DNA of 64,000 nucleotides from Rhodopirellula halodulae (GCF_020966775.1 NZ_JAJKFV010000011.1:423023-487022), one strand, 5' to 3'; counted from the first letter of the stretch, positions 45,258 to 54,179 are shown. The notes: a model not told the origin generated them from the letters alone. Made by a program: numbers and translations.

Positions 45258-47564
45258 TCAATTCAGGACTGGAACCTGACAGGTGTCAGGACGATCCGAT
45301 GAATCGTCCGTCATGACTGGCTGGTCGCAATCCAAGGGCAAGGTCAACACGAAAGCGCTTCCTTGACCAGGCTCCGATTCAACGTGAATGGAGCCATTGT
45401 GTTTGGTGGTAACAATGTTGTAAGTCAGCGAGAGGCCCAAGCCGGTTCCTTTGCCAACGTCTTTGGTGGTGAAGAACTGGTGAAAGACTTTTGACCGCAC
45501 GTCCTCGGACATTCCGGTCCCATTGTCTTGCACACGGATCTCCACCTGGTTTTCATCGTGACTGGTTGAGATCGTGATTTGACCTTCCAAGTCATCCTCT
45601 GACTCTTTGCGTTCCGCGATCGCGTCGGCGGCGTTGACGATCAGGTTGATGAACACCTGACTCATTTCTGCGGCGAACGCGGGAACCATCGGTAATTCAT
45701 CACATAGTTCCAAGTTCAGGTTCGCGATGAATTTATAGCGATTGCGGCAGATGATCGTTGCTTGGCGAACCAACGTGTTGATGTCAACTTCGCTCATCTC
45801 CTGTTTGCCAGGATGCGACATCGCTTTCATCGCTCGAACAATCTCAATGACTCGCATCACGGCATTGGATGCTTCGTCGATGGCATCCGGCGTTTGTTGT
45901 CGCAACACGTCGTAGCGATACTGCTGGCACAATTTGTCGAGGTCATCCGTGGCGAACGAACCGCTCGGCGATGCCTTGATCATGTCAAACAGAGCGTCAT
46001 TGAAGTTGAACAATCGTTCGTAACTCACGGTCAGGAACTCAACGTTCCCGCTGACACACTGCATCGGCGTGTTGATCTCATGAGCGATTCCCGCTGCGAG
46101 CTGTCCCATCGACTCCAGTTTCTGAGCCTGTGCGAGTTGCCGTTCCATGGCCTGCGAATCACTCAAATCCGTACAGAATGCAACATAGACTGGCCGGTTT
46201 TCAAAGGTCGACCGGTGATAGTCAACGTGCACAGGAAACGTGGAACCATCTTTGCGGACATGCACCGTGTTGAAAGCGCATCTCCCCAATGGATCGGTCA
46301 TCGCAACCGCAATTCGTTGCCGCAGATCCTGGTTGGACATCTCCTTCAGAAAGTCTTCGGGAGAAGTCGTGGCCAATCGCGATTCATCCAGGCCAATGCT
46401 CGCCAAGAACCCTTGATTGGCCTCCACCAGACGCAGCGTTTCCGCATCAATGATGTACAGCTCATTGGGAGACTCCTGGATCAGATGCGCCAACGACTTG
46501 GCTCTTGATTCCGCGTGTTTCAACGACGTGACGTCCAGAAAACTCCCCAGTGTCCCAAAGCAATTGTGCTCATGGTCATGCAGCGAGGTGGCTCCGGCGA
46601 GCACGGTGCGTCGTTCCCCGTGAGCATTGTGAAGTTGTTCTTCGACATTGACCAACTCCACATTTTCATCAGGCGCGTCGCAGAAACTGGACAGACGGTT
46701 GTTGGTTTGATCACAGGGAAGAATGATGTCGTTCATTCGTTTCCCAATGATCTCACCGGGTGATTTCAACCCGAAGAAATCGCTGAACATTTCGTTGCAT
46801 CCGATGAACACCCCATCCGTATCACGCCAAAAGACGGCGGCGGGGATTCGTTGCAGAATGGTTTCTTGAATGCGTTTTTGTTGCTCGATCTCTGCGGTGC
46901 GTTGACGGACCCGCTGTTCAAGCAAGTCTCGCTGCTGGGTGAGCGAGGATTGGTTCTTCGCCAATTCCCACAGCGAGAGTCGATTCTGACGCACGCCCAT
47001 GATGAGAAAGAATGTTTCAAACAACACCCATCCCGCGTGCTCGAGCGCCCGCAACGGCGACGGCGACAACACACCAAACACCGACTCGGGCCAGAACATC
47101 GCGCGAACCAAATGATCCAACGAGATTACGGACACCGCGGGCAAGTAAACCCATGGGTCTTTGTAGAACGCCAAAAACGCCAACGATCCAAACACGTGGA
47201 AATGCGATTCGATTCGTCCGCCCATCAGATGAATCAGCAACGACGAGTACTGGACCTGCGCCAAAGCCATGATGATTCGTGTCAACCGATGCCCCGGAAG
47301 GTAATAGGCCAGAAAGACGGGAAACACCGTCAGTAGCCCACCGCCAATCACGGCACTCCACACGTGCATGTGAACCAATTTGTTCGCACCGTCCCATGTG
47401 TAGGGCGAGATGCAAACAGCGCACAAGATCGCGAACGCCCACTGCAACACCAGCAAGACGGCCAACGCGCGGTCCGCGTTGACTTGTCGTCGTTGCAAGT
47501 GTTCAGCGAATAGTTTGTCCGCCGTTTTGGGCGGGCTCGCTGGTTCCGTTTCGTGATCAATCAT
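45258..47564 (-). CDS. PAS histidine kinase with His-rich membrane sensor
   Basis: Kinase of 768 residues. The N-terminal membrane domain has about six helices (35-198) with many histidines: 65, 67, 92, 112, 121, 123, 151 and 176, including the block GGRIESHFHVFGSLAFLAFY. A coiled coil (200-235), PAS domains at about 236-350 and 358-475, a HisKA domain with His495 (AGIAHEINTP) and a HATPase domain with DNGTGMSEDV and GKGTGLGLS follow. All catalytic boxes are intact. It lies between a RedB-like gene (18 bases upstream) and the HD-type regulator, forming an operon. Redox or metal sensing is inferred. Confidence 0.9.
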   Translation of the reverse strand: MIDHETEPASPPKTADKLFAEHLQRRQVNADRALAVLLVLQWAFAILCAVCISPYTWDGANKLVHMHVWSAVIGGGLLTVFPVFLAYYLPGHRLTRIIMALAQVQYSSLLIHLMGGRIESHFHVFGSLAFLAFYKDPWVYLPAVSVISLDHLVRAMFWPESVFGVLSPSPLRALEHAGWVLFETFFLIMGVRQNRLSLWELAKNQSSLTQQRDLLEQRVRQRTAEIEQQKRIQETILQRIPAAVFWRDTDGVFIGCNEMFSDFFGLKSPGEIIGKRMNDIILPCDQTNNRLSSFCDAPDENVELVNVEEQLHNAHGERRTVLAGATSLHDHEHNCFGTLGSFLDVTSLKHAESRAKSLAHLIQESPNELYIIDAETLRLVEANQGFLASIGLDESRLATTSPEDFLKEMSNQDLRQRIAVAMTDPLGRCAFNTVHVRKDGSTFPVHVDYHRSTFENRPVYVAFCTDLSDSQAMERQLAQAQKLESMGQLAAGIAHEINTPMQCVSGNVEFLTVSYERLFNFNDALFDMIKASPSGSFATDDLDKLCQQYRYDVLRQQTPDAIDEASNAVMRVIEIVRAMKAMSHPGKQEMSEVDINTLVRQATIICRNRYKFIANLNLELCDELPMVPAFAAEMSQVFINLIVNAADAIAERKESEDDLEGQITISTSHDENQVEIRVQDNGTGMSEDVRSKVFHQFFTTKDVGKGTGLGLSLTYNIVTTKHNGSIHVESEPGQGSAFVLTLPLDCDQPVMTDDSSDRPDTCQVPVLN

Positions 47565-47582
47565 GACTGGTTATTCCGGCAA

Positions 47583-48266
47583 TTACATCCGACACCCAAA
47601 GACGGATGTCTCGTGCACAGGAGGTTCTTCTCCTCGCAACAACATCAACACGGCTCGCGAACCGATGTTGTCGCCTTCGTGATTTCGGGAAACCGTGATG
47701 CCACCGTGGAATCGCGTGCGTCCTTCAGGATCGAATACGGTCACGGCACCGGAGGTCCGCATTCCCATCTGCCCTGCGAGCAATCCGTTTTCATCGAACC
47801 GGACAATCGAATCAGGAACCTTTCGAAGGTGCTGATGAAGCCTAGCTTGGTCCCAGGTGACTTCTTCACCGGGTGGGTGGTAATACAAGAATTGGCATCG
47901 AACGGGCGATGAGGCCGATTCAGACGCGTGTTGATGCAAGATTTTGCGCAGCTCCGTCACCGAAGCGACTGTGCAAGGACATTGCGGATGCACCGCCATC
48001 ACAATTTGCCAAGGCGGTTGTTGGCCTGACAGAGCGGTTTGACCTTCGACTTTCGTCGAGATTGCCTCCGGAGCTTGTTCCGGAGGAGGGCCTGAAGGTC
48101 CCGGCGAATTGCCGTAGACAAACAACCCTGTGAACAGTGCTGCAAGCGTGAGCCCCCAAATGATGGCCAGACGCTGCAGAAAAACGGGTGTTCGTTCGGT
48201 GTCAGAACGAACATCCAACGGGTCTGTTCCCAGGTCGAAACCCGAGACAGATTTTCGGCTTAACAT
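47583..48266 (-). CDS. RedB-like membrane-anchored thioredoxin-fold protein
   Basis: Protein of 227 residues from the ATG at 48266. One helix (LAIIWGLTLAALFTGLFVYG) follows a cytoplasmic head; then a Pro-rich linker and a domain with HPQCPCTVASVTELRKIL, the motif of RedB/redoxin-like proteins, where CPC replaces the thioredoxin CxxC. Later FDENGLLAGQMGMRTSGAVTVFDPEGRTRFHGGITVSRNH fits a thioredoxin-like sheet. RedB members occur in anaerobic-aerobic signalling loci. It leads the operon with the kinase and regulator, 18 bases upstream of the kinase. Confidence 0.78.
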   Translation of the reverse strand: MLSRKSVSGFDLGTDPLDVRSDTERTPVFLQRLAIIWGLTLAALFTGLFVYGNSPGPSGPPPEQAPEAISTKVEGQTALSGQQPPWQIVMAVHPQCPCTVASVTELRKILHQHASESASSPVRCQFLYYHPPGEEVTWDQARLHQHLRKVPDSIVRFDENGLLAGQMGMRTSGAVTVFDPEGRTRFHGGITVSRNHEGDNIGSRAVLMLLRGEEPPVHETSVFGCRM

Positions 48267-48581
48267 GTCACGTGCCCCGCGATCAATGTTGGTAAAGATA
48301 CACTTCCACACCCGAAATGCTCGGATGTATCAAACGCTACAACGGAATCAGTGGGTGGCTGCAGACGAATGACTATTCGGGTGAGAGAAAACCGCTACCT
48401 TGTCCTGGTTAGTAGCGACCTTGGCGGTGATAGCGATTGCGACGTTTGGCTTGATTGCAGGCTGGATGACGTCGCCTTCACTTCATCTGGTCCACTCTAA
48501 AAATTCACATCTCTCGCGATACGCGGTTTAAAAAGCTCCGCCTCCCAGTCGATTCGCCTCGCATTCACCTGTTAGTCTTCC
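48267..48581. other. divergent intergenic region
   Basis: A 315-base stretch between the RedB-like gene (minus) and the ThrE-like gene (plus). It must contain both promoters. No gene, operator or hairpin stood out. Confidence 0.4.
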
Positions 48582-49826
48582 GTGAACTCTGATGTTTCCT
48601 CCAAACAGCTCGTCCTCGAATTGGCTCGCAGCCTGCATGCTTGTGGCTCGCCCGCGTACGAGTTGGATCTTGAAATGGAACAAGTTTCCGCGTCGCTCGG
48701 CCACGAGGCTTCGTTCTTCTCGACTCCGACGGCGTTGTTCGTCACCTTCGGCGGCGATGACACCCGGCTGATTCGGGTCTATCCCAGCGACACAAATCTG
48801 GGTCGCTACGCAGCTTTGTTTGAACTTCAGCGAGAGATCCAGGAAAACCAACTCAACACCCCGGCCGCCTGGCAACGGCTGTCGGAGATCAACGCCATGA
48901 GCGAAGGGTACGGCACCGTCACCCAGATCCTGTCGCATGGCGGGGTGGCCGCCTGCATCAGCGTGCTGGTTGGCGGAGACATTCGCACCACCCTTTCCGC
49001 GGGCGTGGTTGGATTGATGGTTGGAATTTTGGTGACTTGGCTGACCGCACAACGTCACCAAGTCCACCTGATCAATGTGGCAGCCGGCTTTCTCGCCAGT
49101 TCGGTCGCTTGCAGTATTCAGGCCTATTTCGGCACCGGCAACTTCGAGATCACTTCATTAGCAGCGTTGATCTTGCTCGTTCCCGGATTGCACCTGACCA
49201 TCAGCATCAACGAATTGGCCACGCAGAACCTGGCGTCGGGCTCGGCAAGATTCTCGGGAGCGATGACCACGTTGCTAACCATCGTCTTCGGCGTTTCCAT
49301 GGGTTACGGATTGGTGGATGCGCTGATCCCGATTCCTCCTTCGGTGCAACTGGACTCACCGGACTGGTTCGCGTCCTCATTGGTCCTGGTGCCCATCGGT
49401 CTGTGCGTCGCCGTGACCTTCCGCACACGTTATCGCGACATCCCATGGTTACTGGCGTCAACGCTGCTTGGCTACGGAGTCCTACGGTTAGCAGGAACCG
49501 TGTTTGGTCCCTTTGCCTCGGTGGGCATCGCCGCGTTTGTCACGGGCGTGACCAGCCATCACGCGTCAGCGCGACTTGGGTTGCCAACCGCTGTGATGCT
49601 GCTTCCCGCATTGTTGTTGCTCGTTCCCGGCAGCCTGGGATTTTCGGGCTTGTCCCAAATCATGTTGAAAGAGGATCTGCCGTCTGGCATTCACCTGACC
49701 GCGACCATGATGTTGACCGCCGTTTCCATCGTCGCAGGGTTGCTGCTGACGGATGTCGTGGTCTCACGTAGCGACAAGCAATCGCTGGAATCGCCAACCA
49801 CGAACACTTCTGAATCCTCCGACTGA
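48582..49826 (+). CDS. threonine/serine exporter family protein (ThrE-like)
   Basis: Membrane protein of 414 residues with a GTG start; the next Met lies well inside the conserved domain. Residues 1-110 are the cytoplasmic ThrE/DUF1212 domain (ARSLHACGSPAYELDLEMEQVSASLG, TPTALFVTFG), followed by about ten helices in two sets (QILSHGGVAACISVLVGG, LAALILLVPGLHLTISINEL, then ALLLLVPGSLGFSG). Both halves usually split in Gram-positives (ThrE N and C) are joined here. It exports small neutral amino acids in Corynebacterium; substrate here is unknown. Confidence 0.88.
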   Translation: MNSDVSSKQLVLELARSLHACGSPAYELDLEMEQVSASLGHEASFFSTPTALFVTFGGDDTRLIRVYPSDTNLGRYAALFELQREIQENQLNTPAAWQRLSEINAMSEGYGTVTQILSHGGVAACISVLVGGDIRTTLSAGVVGLMVGILVTWLTAQRHQVHLINVAAGFLASSVACSIQAYFGTGNFEITSLAALILLVPGLHLTISINELATQNLASGSARFSGAMTTLLTIVFGVSMGYGLVDALIPIPPSVQLDSPDWFASSLVLVPIGLCVAVTFRTRYRDIPWLLASTLLGYGVLRLAGTVFGPFASVGIAAFVTGVTSHHASARLGLPTAVMLLPALLLLVPGSLGFSGLSQIMLKEDLPSGIHLTATMMLTAVSIVAGLLLTDVVVSRSDKQSLESPTTNTSESSD

Positions 49827-49868
49827 ATTCCAGAAACCCAGCAGCGTCCATTTGAACGCGTATCCCAT

Positions 49869-50333
49869 TCAAGAAGCCGGCGGCAAACCATTATTCAGAA
49901 TCCGCTTCATCGCTTTCAGCGTTTCATCGCTGACGTGATGCTCGATGCCTTCACTGTCGATCGTGGCGGTGTTTTCGCTGACGCCCAGCCGCAACAAGAA
50001 CTCACGCACGATCTCGTGCCGTTGCCGAGCCTTGGTTGCCATCCGCTTCCCCTTGGGGGTCAAACTGATGGGCTGATAGGGTTCCGTCAGCACCAATCCA
50101 TCCCGCTGCAAACGGCTGATGGTGTTGTTCACGGTGGCATGGGTCACATCGAATTGCCGCACCAAGTCCACCGCCCGACAGATTCCATTTTCAGAAATGG
50201 ATTCCGCGATGGCTTCGACGTAATCCTCGGCCACTTCGCTGGCGTGGTCCGATCGAGTCCGGTGATGCGAATGGGATGGCAAAGGATCCGCCCTTCGGTG
50301 CCAGAGAGGGAAAATAAAGAAATGGAGAAGCAT
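49869..50333 (-). CDS. mntR: MntR-like metalloregulator (DtxR family)
   Basis: Regulator of about 154 residues. The DtxR winged helix (VAEDYVEAIAESISENGICRAVDLVRQFDVTHATVNNTISRLQRDGLV) and metal-binding dimerisation helices (MATKARQRHEIVREFLLRLGVSENTATIDSEGIEHHVSDETLKAM) match MntR, including the E-x-H-H-V-S metal-ligand stretch. No SH3-like third domain. The start is uncertain: the ATG at 50333 gives an odd hydrophobic MLLHFFIFPLW head; a GTG just before AEDY may be the true one. It presumably uses Mn(II) as corepressor. Two TTAG...CTAA palindromes lie upstream. Confidence 0.88.
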   Translation of the reverse strand: MLLHFFIFPLWHRRADPLPSHSHHRTRSDHASEVAEDYVEAIAESISENGICRAVDLVRQFDVTHATVNNTISRLQRDGLVLTEPYQPISLTPKGKRMATKARQRHEIVREFLLRLGVSENTATIDSEGIEHHVSDETLKAMKRILNNGLPPAS

Positions 50334-50395
50334 TTTAACAAGCAAAAGGGGTTCAGAAACCCTCTTGCAATCCGCTTGCATCAAAGATAGCCTCA

Positions 50396-50420
50396 GCTAA
50401 AGTTGTTAGCACGCGCTAAC
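50396..50420. promoter_or_regulatory. operator-like tandem palindromes upstream of mntR
   Basis: GCTAA-N5-TTAGC-N4-GCTAAC: two overlapping inverted repeats sharing the central TTAGC. The right-hand one contains TTAGCACGCGCTAA (50406-50419). The TTAG...CTAA form resembles DtxR/IdeR/MntR family boxes. It begins 63 bases before the mntR start chosen here, a position suited to autoregulation. Confidence 0.6.
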
Positions 50421-50547
50421 TGTCAAAAAAGCCGCTGCCGACAAATTGGATGCGTTTTGGCGACGCCGATAACGGTCCAGCCTCCGGCAAACACGCTTTT
50501 TCGATTTGACATCTCGTCCTGATTCTTCTCTTTTTTTGCACACAAAC

Positions 50548-50561
50548 TTAGCACAGACTAA
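50548..50561. promoter_or_regulatory. second operator-like palindrome, before the DUF1559 gene
   Basis: TTAGCACAGACTAA matches the mntR-proximal site at 11 of 14 positions (TTAGCAC...CTAA identical, only the central three differ). It ends two bases before the ATG at 50564, so bound protein would block the start region of the DUF1559 gene, or favour use of the ATG at 50582. Confidence 0.6.
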
Positions 50562-50563
50562 GA

Positions 50564-51727
50564 ATGAGGCCACGCGAAAATATGCGATATACAACCTCAA
50601 AGGCGTTAGCGATCGGCGATCGTGCCCGGCTCGCGTCGGAAACCACAGCCACTGGCCATCGTCGTGACGCAGGTTTCACTCTGGTGGAATTGCTGGTGGT
50701 GATTGCCATCATTGGTGTCTTGGTCGGATTGCTTTTGCCCGCGGTGCAAGCCGCTCGAGAGGCCGCCCGCCGCATGTCATGCAGCAACAACTTGCGGCAA
50801 ATTGGGCTGGCCGCGCAGAACTACCACTCCGCCTACCAGCGTTTTCCAGCCGGCTACGTTTCCTACGCCACCAATTCAGGAAACTCTCCCGCATCCGTCG
50901 CGATGGATCCCGTGACCTGGGATGCTGGCCCCGGATGGGGGTGGGGCGCGGGATTGCTTCCATTCGCAGAAGCCACCGCGGTCAACGACAGCCTCCGTTT
51001 TGACCAGCCGCTTTGGTCGCCCGCGAACGAAGCCGGTATCTCGGCCACGCTGCCGTTCTTTTTGTGCCCAAGTGCGGCAGGAGGCGATGAACCCTTTCCA
51101 GTTCAGAACGAGACGGGCGGCCAACTTCAAATCAATGGCCGGACGATCGAACTCGGACGAACACACTACGTTGCCAGTCACGGCCAAGAGAGTTGCTGGG
51201 GTGAATGCGGATCGGCTGCCACGGGCGTTGTCTTCACCAACATCTACACCTCGGAGACCAAAACCATCACGATCGACGGGGATACTGGACGCGTGGCAGA
51301 TGGTCCTTTCTATCGCAATTCCAAGACTCGTTTCCGAGACGTATTGGATGGGACCAGCAACACCATCTTCTTTGGCGAGCACACCTCCACGCTCAGCGAT
51401 AAAACCTGGGTCGGCGTCGTTCCCGGCGCGTTCACACACCCTCGCTTTGAATCCCCTGAGAACGGCCCCGATGCCGCCGCCACGCTGACCTTGGTCCACG
51501 CGGGTCCATCAGGCGGCGAATTGGACATCACCGGGTTCCCGATCATTCACCCCGTCAATTTCCCAACCTATCACGTGGGGCAAATGGTTTCTGACCATCC
51601 CGGCGGCGGGTTTGTCTGCCTTGGCGATGGATCCGTTCGCTTTATCACTGACTTCGTGGATCTCTACGTCTGGGCGGAAATGTCCAGCATGAACGAAGGC
51701 GAAACCATCGACTGGGAAAAACTGTGA
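50564..51727 (+). CDS. DUF1559 protein with prepilin-type N-terminus
   Basis: Protein of 387 residues, or 381 from the ATG at 50582, which leaves more room after the operator-like site. A long leader ends in RRDAGFTLVELLVVIAIIGVLVGLLLP, followed by AAREAARRMSCSNNLRQIGLAAQNYHSAYQRFP and the C-terminal HVGQMVSDHPGGGFVCLGDGSVRFI. Compared with the other two copies it uses the more classical GFTLVE cleavage site. Its stop overlaps the start of the small membrane gene. If the palindrome is real, this copy is metal-regulated. Confidence 0.87.
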   Translation: MRPRENMRYTTSKALAIGDRARLASETTATGHRRDAGFTLVELLVVIAIIGVLVGLLLPAVQAAREAARRMSCSNNLRQIGLAAQNYHSAYQRFPAGYVSYATNSGNSPASVAMDPVTWDAGPGWGWGAGLLPFAEATAVNDSLRFDQPLWSPANEAGISATLPFFLCPSAAGGDEPFPVQNETGGQLQINGRTIELGRTHYVASHGQESCWGECGSAATGVVFTNIYTSETKTITIDGDTGRVADGPFYRNSKTRFRDVLDGTSNTIFFGEHTSTLSDKTWVGVVPGAFTHPRFESPENGPDAAATLTLVHAGPSGGELDITGFPIIHPVNFPTYHVGQMVSDHPGGGFVCLGDGSVRFITDFVDLYVWAEMSSMNEGETIDWEKL

Positions 51728-52089
51728 TGCAAGCCCGAAAGCACATGAGCAAAGGCGACGAAACTGCCAGCTTGGCTCGCCGTTTTGGTTGGATCGGAAT
51801 CCTGGCGTTGATCGTTGCGATCGGGGTGTTCCTTTTCCCTCGCACCAAGGTCGAACTGGATGACCAAGGTTATGGAGCAGCCACCGCTTTGTTTCGTATT
51901 TGCAATCAACGTGATTCGGAATCTCTTGCCAAGATGGAGTCCGAAATTCAAACGTGGCGATCCGAAGGCAAGCTCTCGGACAAGTCATTCGATGCATTGA
52001 CCGACGTCATCGACCTCGCCAAGTCCGGTGATTGGCGAGACGCGAATCAGGCATGCCGAACGATCATGGAAGATCAAGTCAAACGATGA
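51727..52089 (+). CDS. small single-helix membrane protein
   Basis: Protein of 120 residues, unrecognised. One helix (FGWIGILALIVAIGVFLFP) is followed by a soluble helical domain (YGAATALFRICNQRDSESLAKMESEIQTWRSEGKLSDKSFDALTDVIDLAKSG). The ATG shares its A with the DUF1559 stop (TGATG), so expression is coupled. A GTG lies one codon upstream. The pairing suggests a partner of the pilin-like protein; nothing more is known. Confidence 0.75.
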   Translation: MQARKHMSKGDETASLARRFGWIGILALIVAIGVFLFPRTKVELDDQGYGAATALFRICNQRDSESLAKMESEIQTWRSEGKLSDKSFDALTDVIDLAKSGDWRDANQACRTIMEDQVKR

Positions 52090-52132
52090 GGCCATGCCCA
52101 ATGCCCGGTACGGCCAACCATCCCCGCGTTTT

Positions 52133-52153
52133 GTAGCACGCTTGCGTGCTTAC
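52133..52153. terminator. hairpin between convergent genes (AGCACGC-TT-GCGTGCT)
   Basis: Perfect 7-base arms in a 16-base palindrome, with outer GTA/TAC pairs after a one-base bulge. It overlaps the stop codon of the minus-strand endonuclease-fold gene. Compact symmetry suggests a dispersed intergenic repeat as well as a terminator. Confidence 0.5.
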
Positions 52154-52992
52154 TGTTTCGTCTGCAAACGCAGCACAGACAAAACGGGTCGATGGTCGGA
52201 AGCAACCGGTTCATCAATGACTTCGACGTGATCGATCTGCCAAGCAAACGATCCTGAAGACGCCTTTCCGGTTGACTCGCCCGCGGCGGGATAGGCGAAC
52301 AGAAAGTCGATCTCGCGTTTGGGGTCGTCCGATGCATACGTCAAACGATTGCCCTCCGGTTTCTTGGCTTCAACGAACGCCTCTTCAAAGAGCCCCAACG
52401 TTCGCGAATGGGGTTGATCATTGAAATCGCCCAATAGGATTGCCGGATCGCTTCCCGAGACAATCGCATCGCGGACCTTTTTCGCTTGCTCAAACCGAAC
52501 TTGGTCATCGGAGATGTAGTCGAAGTGCACGTTGATCATCTTCAACGTTTGCTCACCCGGCAATTCCATCGTGGCAACCAACGCCACGCGGGGTTCTCTT
52601 CCTTCGGGCAGTGGTAGTGCGTCAACAGCCGTGATCGGAAACCGCGACAACACCGCCATTCCATAGCGTCCACCGTCGTAGTCCATGAACGGAACAAAGG
52701 CATGATGCATTGAGAGCTTCTCACCAAACCAACGTGCCTGATCGACACCGCCACTCCGCCTGCAATTTTCGTCCACCTCTTGCAAGGCGACCAAGTCGGG
52801 ACGCGAAGCCTCAATCACTTTCGCTGTTCGAGCCAAATCCGTTACCCGGTCGTTTCCGTAGCCGCGTTTGATGTTGTAGGTCAGAACCCGCAGCGTGGTT
52901 TTGTCCGAACTGGTGTCTTGCGCACATGAGGCACTCGCAAACAACACCGAAACACTCAACGCAAAGACAGCAGCCAAAACTGTCCGTCTCAT
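52150..52992 (-). CDS. secreted endonuclease/exonuclease/phosphatase-fold protein
   Basis: Exported protein of 280 residues from the ATG at 52992, directly before a signal peptide (RRTVLAAVFALSVSVLFASASCAQ); 45 in-frame codons upstream are not conserved-looking. The EEP fold is complete: LRVLTYNIKRG, DLVALQEVD, MINVHFDYISDDQ, AILLGDFNDQP and the final VASDHRPVLSVL. The substrate may be DNA, a phosphodiester lipid or a phosphoester; the family cannot be narrowed from sequence. Monocistronic by position. Confidence 0.87.
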   Translation of the reverse strand: MRRTVLAAVFALSVSVLFASASCAQDTSSDKTTLRVLTYNIKRGYGNDRVTDLARTAKVIEASRPDLVALQEVDENCRRSGGVDQARWFGEKLSMHHAFVPFMDYDGGRYGMAVLSRFPITAVDALPLPEGREPRVALVATMELPGEQTLKMINVHFDYISDDQVRFEQAKKVRDAIVSGSDPAILLGDFNDQPHSRTLGLFEEAFVEAKKPEGNRLTYASDDPKREIDFLFAYPAAGESTGKASSGSFAWQIDHVEVIDEPVASDHRPVLSVLRLQTKQ

Positions 52993-53455
52993 CGATCGGG
53001 CTTGGGCTACAAACGGAGAGCCAGAAAACGTTCGCAACGGAGAGGGCATAGCAAGCAGCATCATGGAGGCAATTGGACAAACAACTTCTTTGCAGACCTT
53101 CCCATCATAGAAGATTTTGCTCGCCACGCTCGTGTCGAATGCGAATCAATTGTTCATGTGCTAGCAATCTAACTGCACCCGGGTTGGTCATTCTTCGATC
53201 GAGTCAGTCAGTGCTGGTTGATCGATTCGGATCCACCACTTGTGAACTTCGTTTCAAGCTTCGACGGGAATCACGCATTCCCATGAAGGCCATTTGCGTC
53301 AATCACGTGCATTCGCTCATCAACATGAACGCGAGATGAATATTCGGCGGAAGATCAATCGCGACGCTCCCCATCGGAACACGAGATGCACGATCGGTTG
53401 TCGCCGGAACCGACGTTGAGTTCCGGAACATCCCCCGGTTTGAAAGGATTTCCCT
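52993..53455. other. divergent intergenic region
   Basis: About 460 bases between the EEP-fold gene and the DUF4142 gene with no supported gene. It contains promoters for both directions; the DUF4142 ribosome site AAAGGA lies near 53444. Short frames here have no recognisable content. Confidence 0.45.
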
Positions 53456-54151
53456 ATGTCGAAAATGCGATTCACATTGGCTGTTGCCGCCTTGACCGCT
53501 GTCAGTGGACTCCCCCAAGCACAAGCACAACAAAACGACAATGGTTTGAACAACGGCATCAATCAGTTGCCGCCGCAAACGACGGAACTGGACAACCAGC
53601 GTTACGAAGCAAGACGAGCTCCCACCAGCTCGAGCCGACAACAACAACTTTCCGTTACCGAGGCCATCGTTCAGAAACTGCAAAAGGCCAACGAAAACGA
53701 AATTGAGCTGGCAAAGTTGGCAATGGAGAAAACAGACCATCAGGAACTCAAGCAGTTGACTGAAACGATCGTTCGCGATCATGAGGCCATCAACCAGAAG
53801 CTTCGCCAATTCAGCCAACAATACCAGACCGGCAACCAAGGCCCACGTGTTCCGCAACAGCTCTGCCAAATCGCTGATCAAGCGTGCGACAACGCGATGC
53901 GGATGACTCGCGACATGCTCAATCGCTATGAAGGTCAGGACTTCCAAATGGCTTTCCTCGGACAACAGTGTGTCGCGCACACGATGATGCTGGCCGAATT
54001 GAAGGCGATCGAAAGCACGGGTCCACAAGAGCTTCAACCGTTGGCTCAAGAAGCGATTTCGAAAGTTGAAAGTCACCTTGAAAAAGCCAAACAGCTCGCC
54101 AAGAAGCTGGAAGATAAAGAGGATGGAGGCAGCCGAACCAACCGTTCCTAG
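53456..54151 (+). CDS. DUF4142 periplasmic protein
   Basis: Exported protein of 231 residues with signal peptide MSKMRFTLAVAALTAVSGLPQAQAQ and a Shine-Dalgarno AAAGGA before the start. The mature part is a DUF4142 ferritin-like four-helix bundle: NENEIELAKLAMEKTDHQELKQLTETIVRDHEAINQKL, then CQIADQACDNAMRMTRDML and GQDFQMAFLGQQCVAHTMMLAELKAIE. Conserved E and H positions suggest metal binding, unproven. A 285-codon frame on the other strand is an artefact. It ends at a strong terminator. Confidence 0.85.
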   Translation: MSKMRFTLAVAALTAVSGLPQAQAQQNDNGLNNGINQLPPQTTELDNQRYEARRAPTSSSRQQQLSVTEAIVQKLQKANENEIELAKLAMEKTDHQELKQLTETIVRDHEAINQKLRQFSQQYQTGNQGPRVPQQLCQIADQACDNAMRMTRDMLNRYEGQDFQMAFLGQQCVAHTMMLAELKAIESTGPQELQPLAQEAISKVESHLEKAKQLAKKLEDKEDGGSRTNRS

Positions 54152-54179
54152 TTCAAACACTTTTGATTGATCTCGAATC

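Noticed and set aside
53303-54160. 285-codon minus-strand frame
   Set aside because: Antisense to the DUF4142 gene, which has a ribosome site, signal peptide, family motifs and a terminator in the plus direction.
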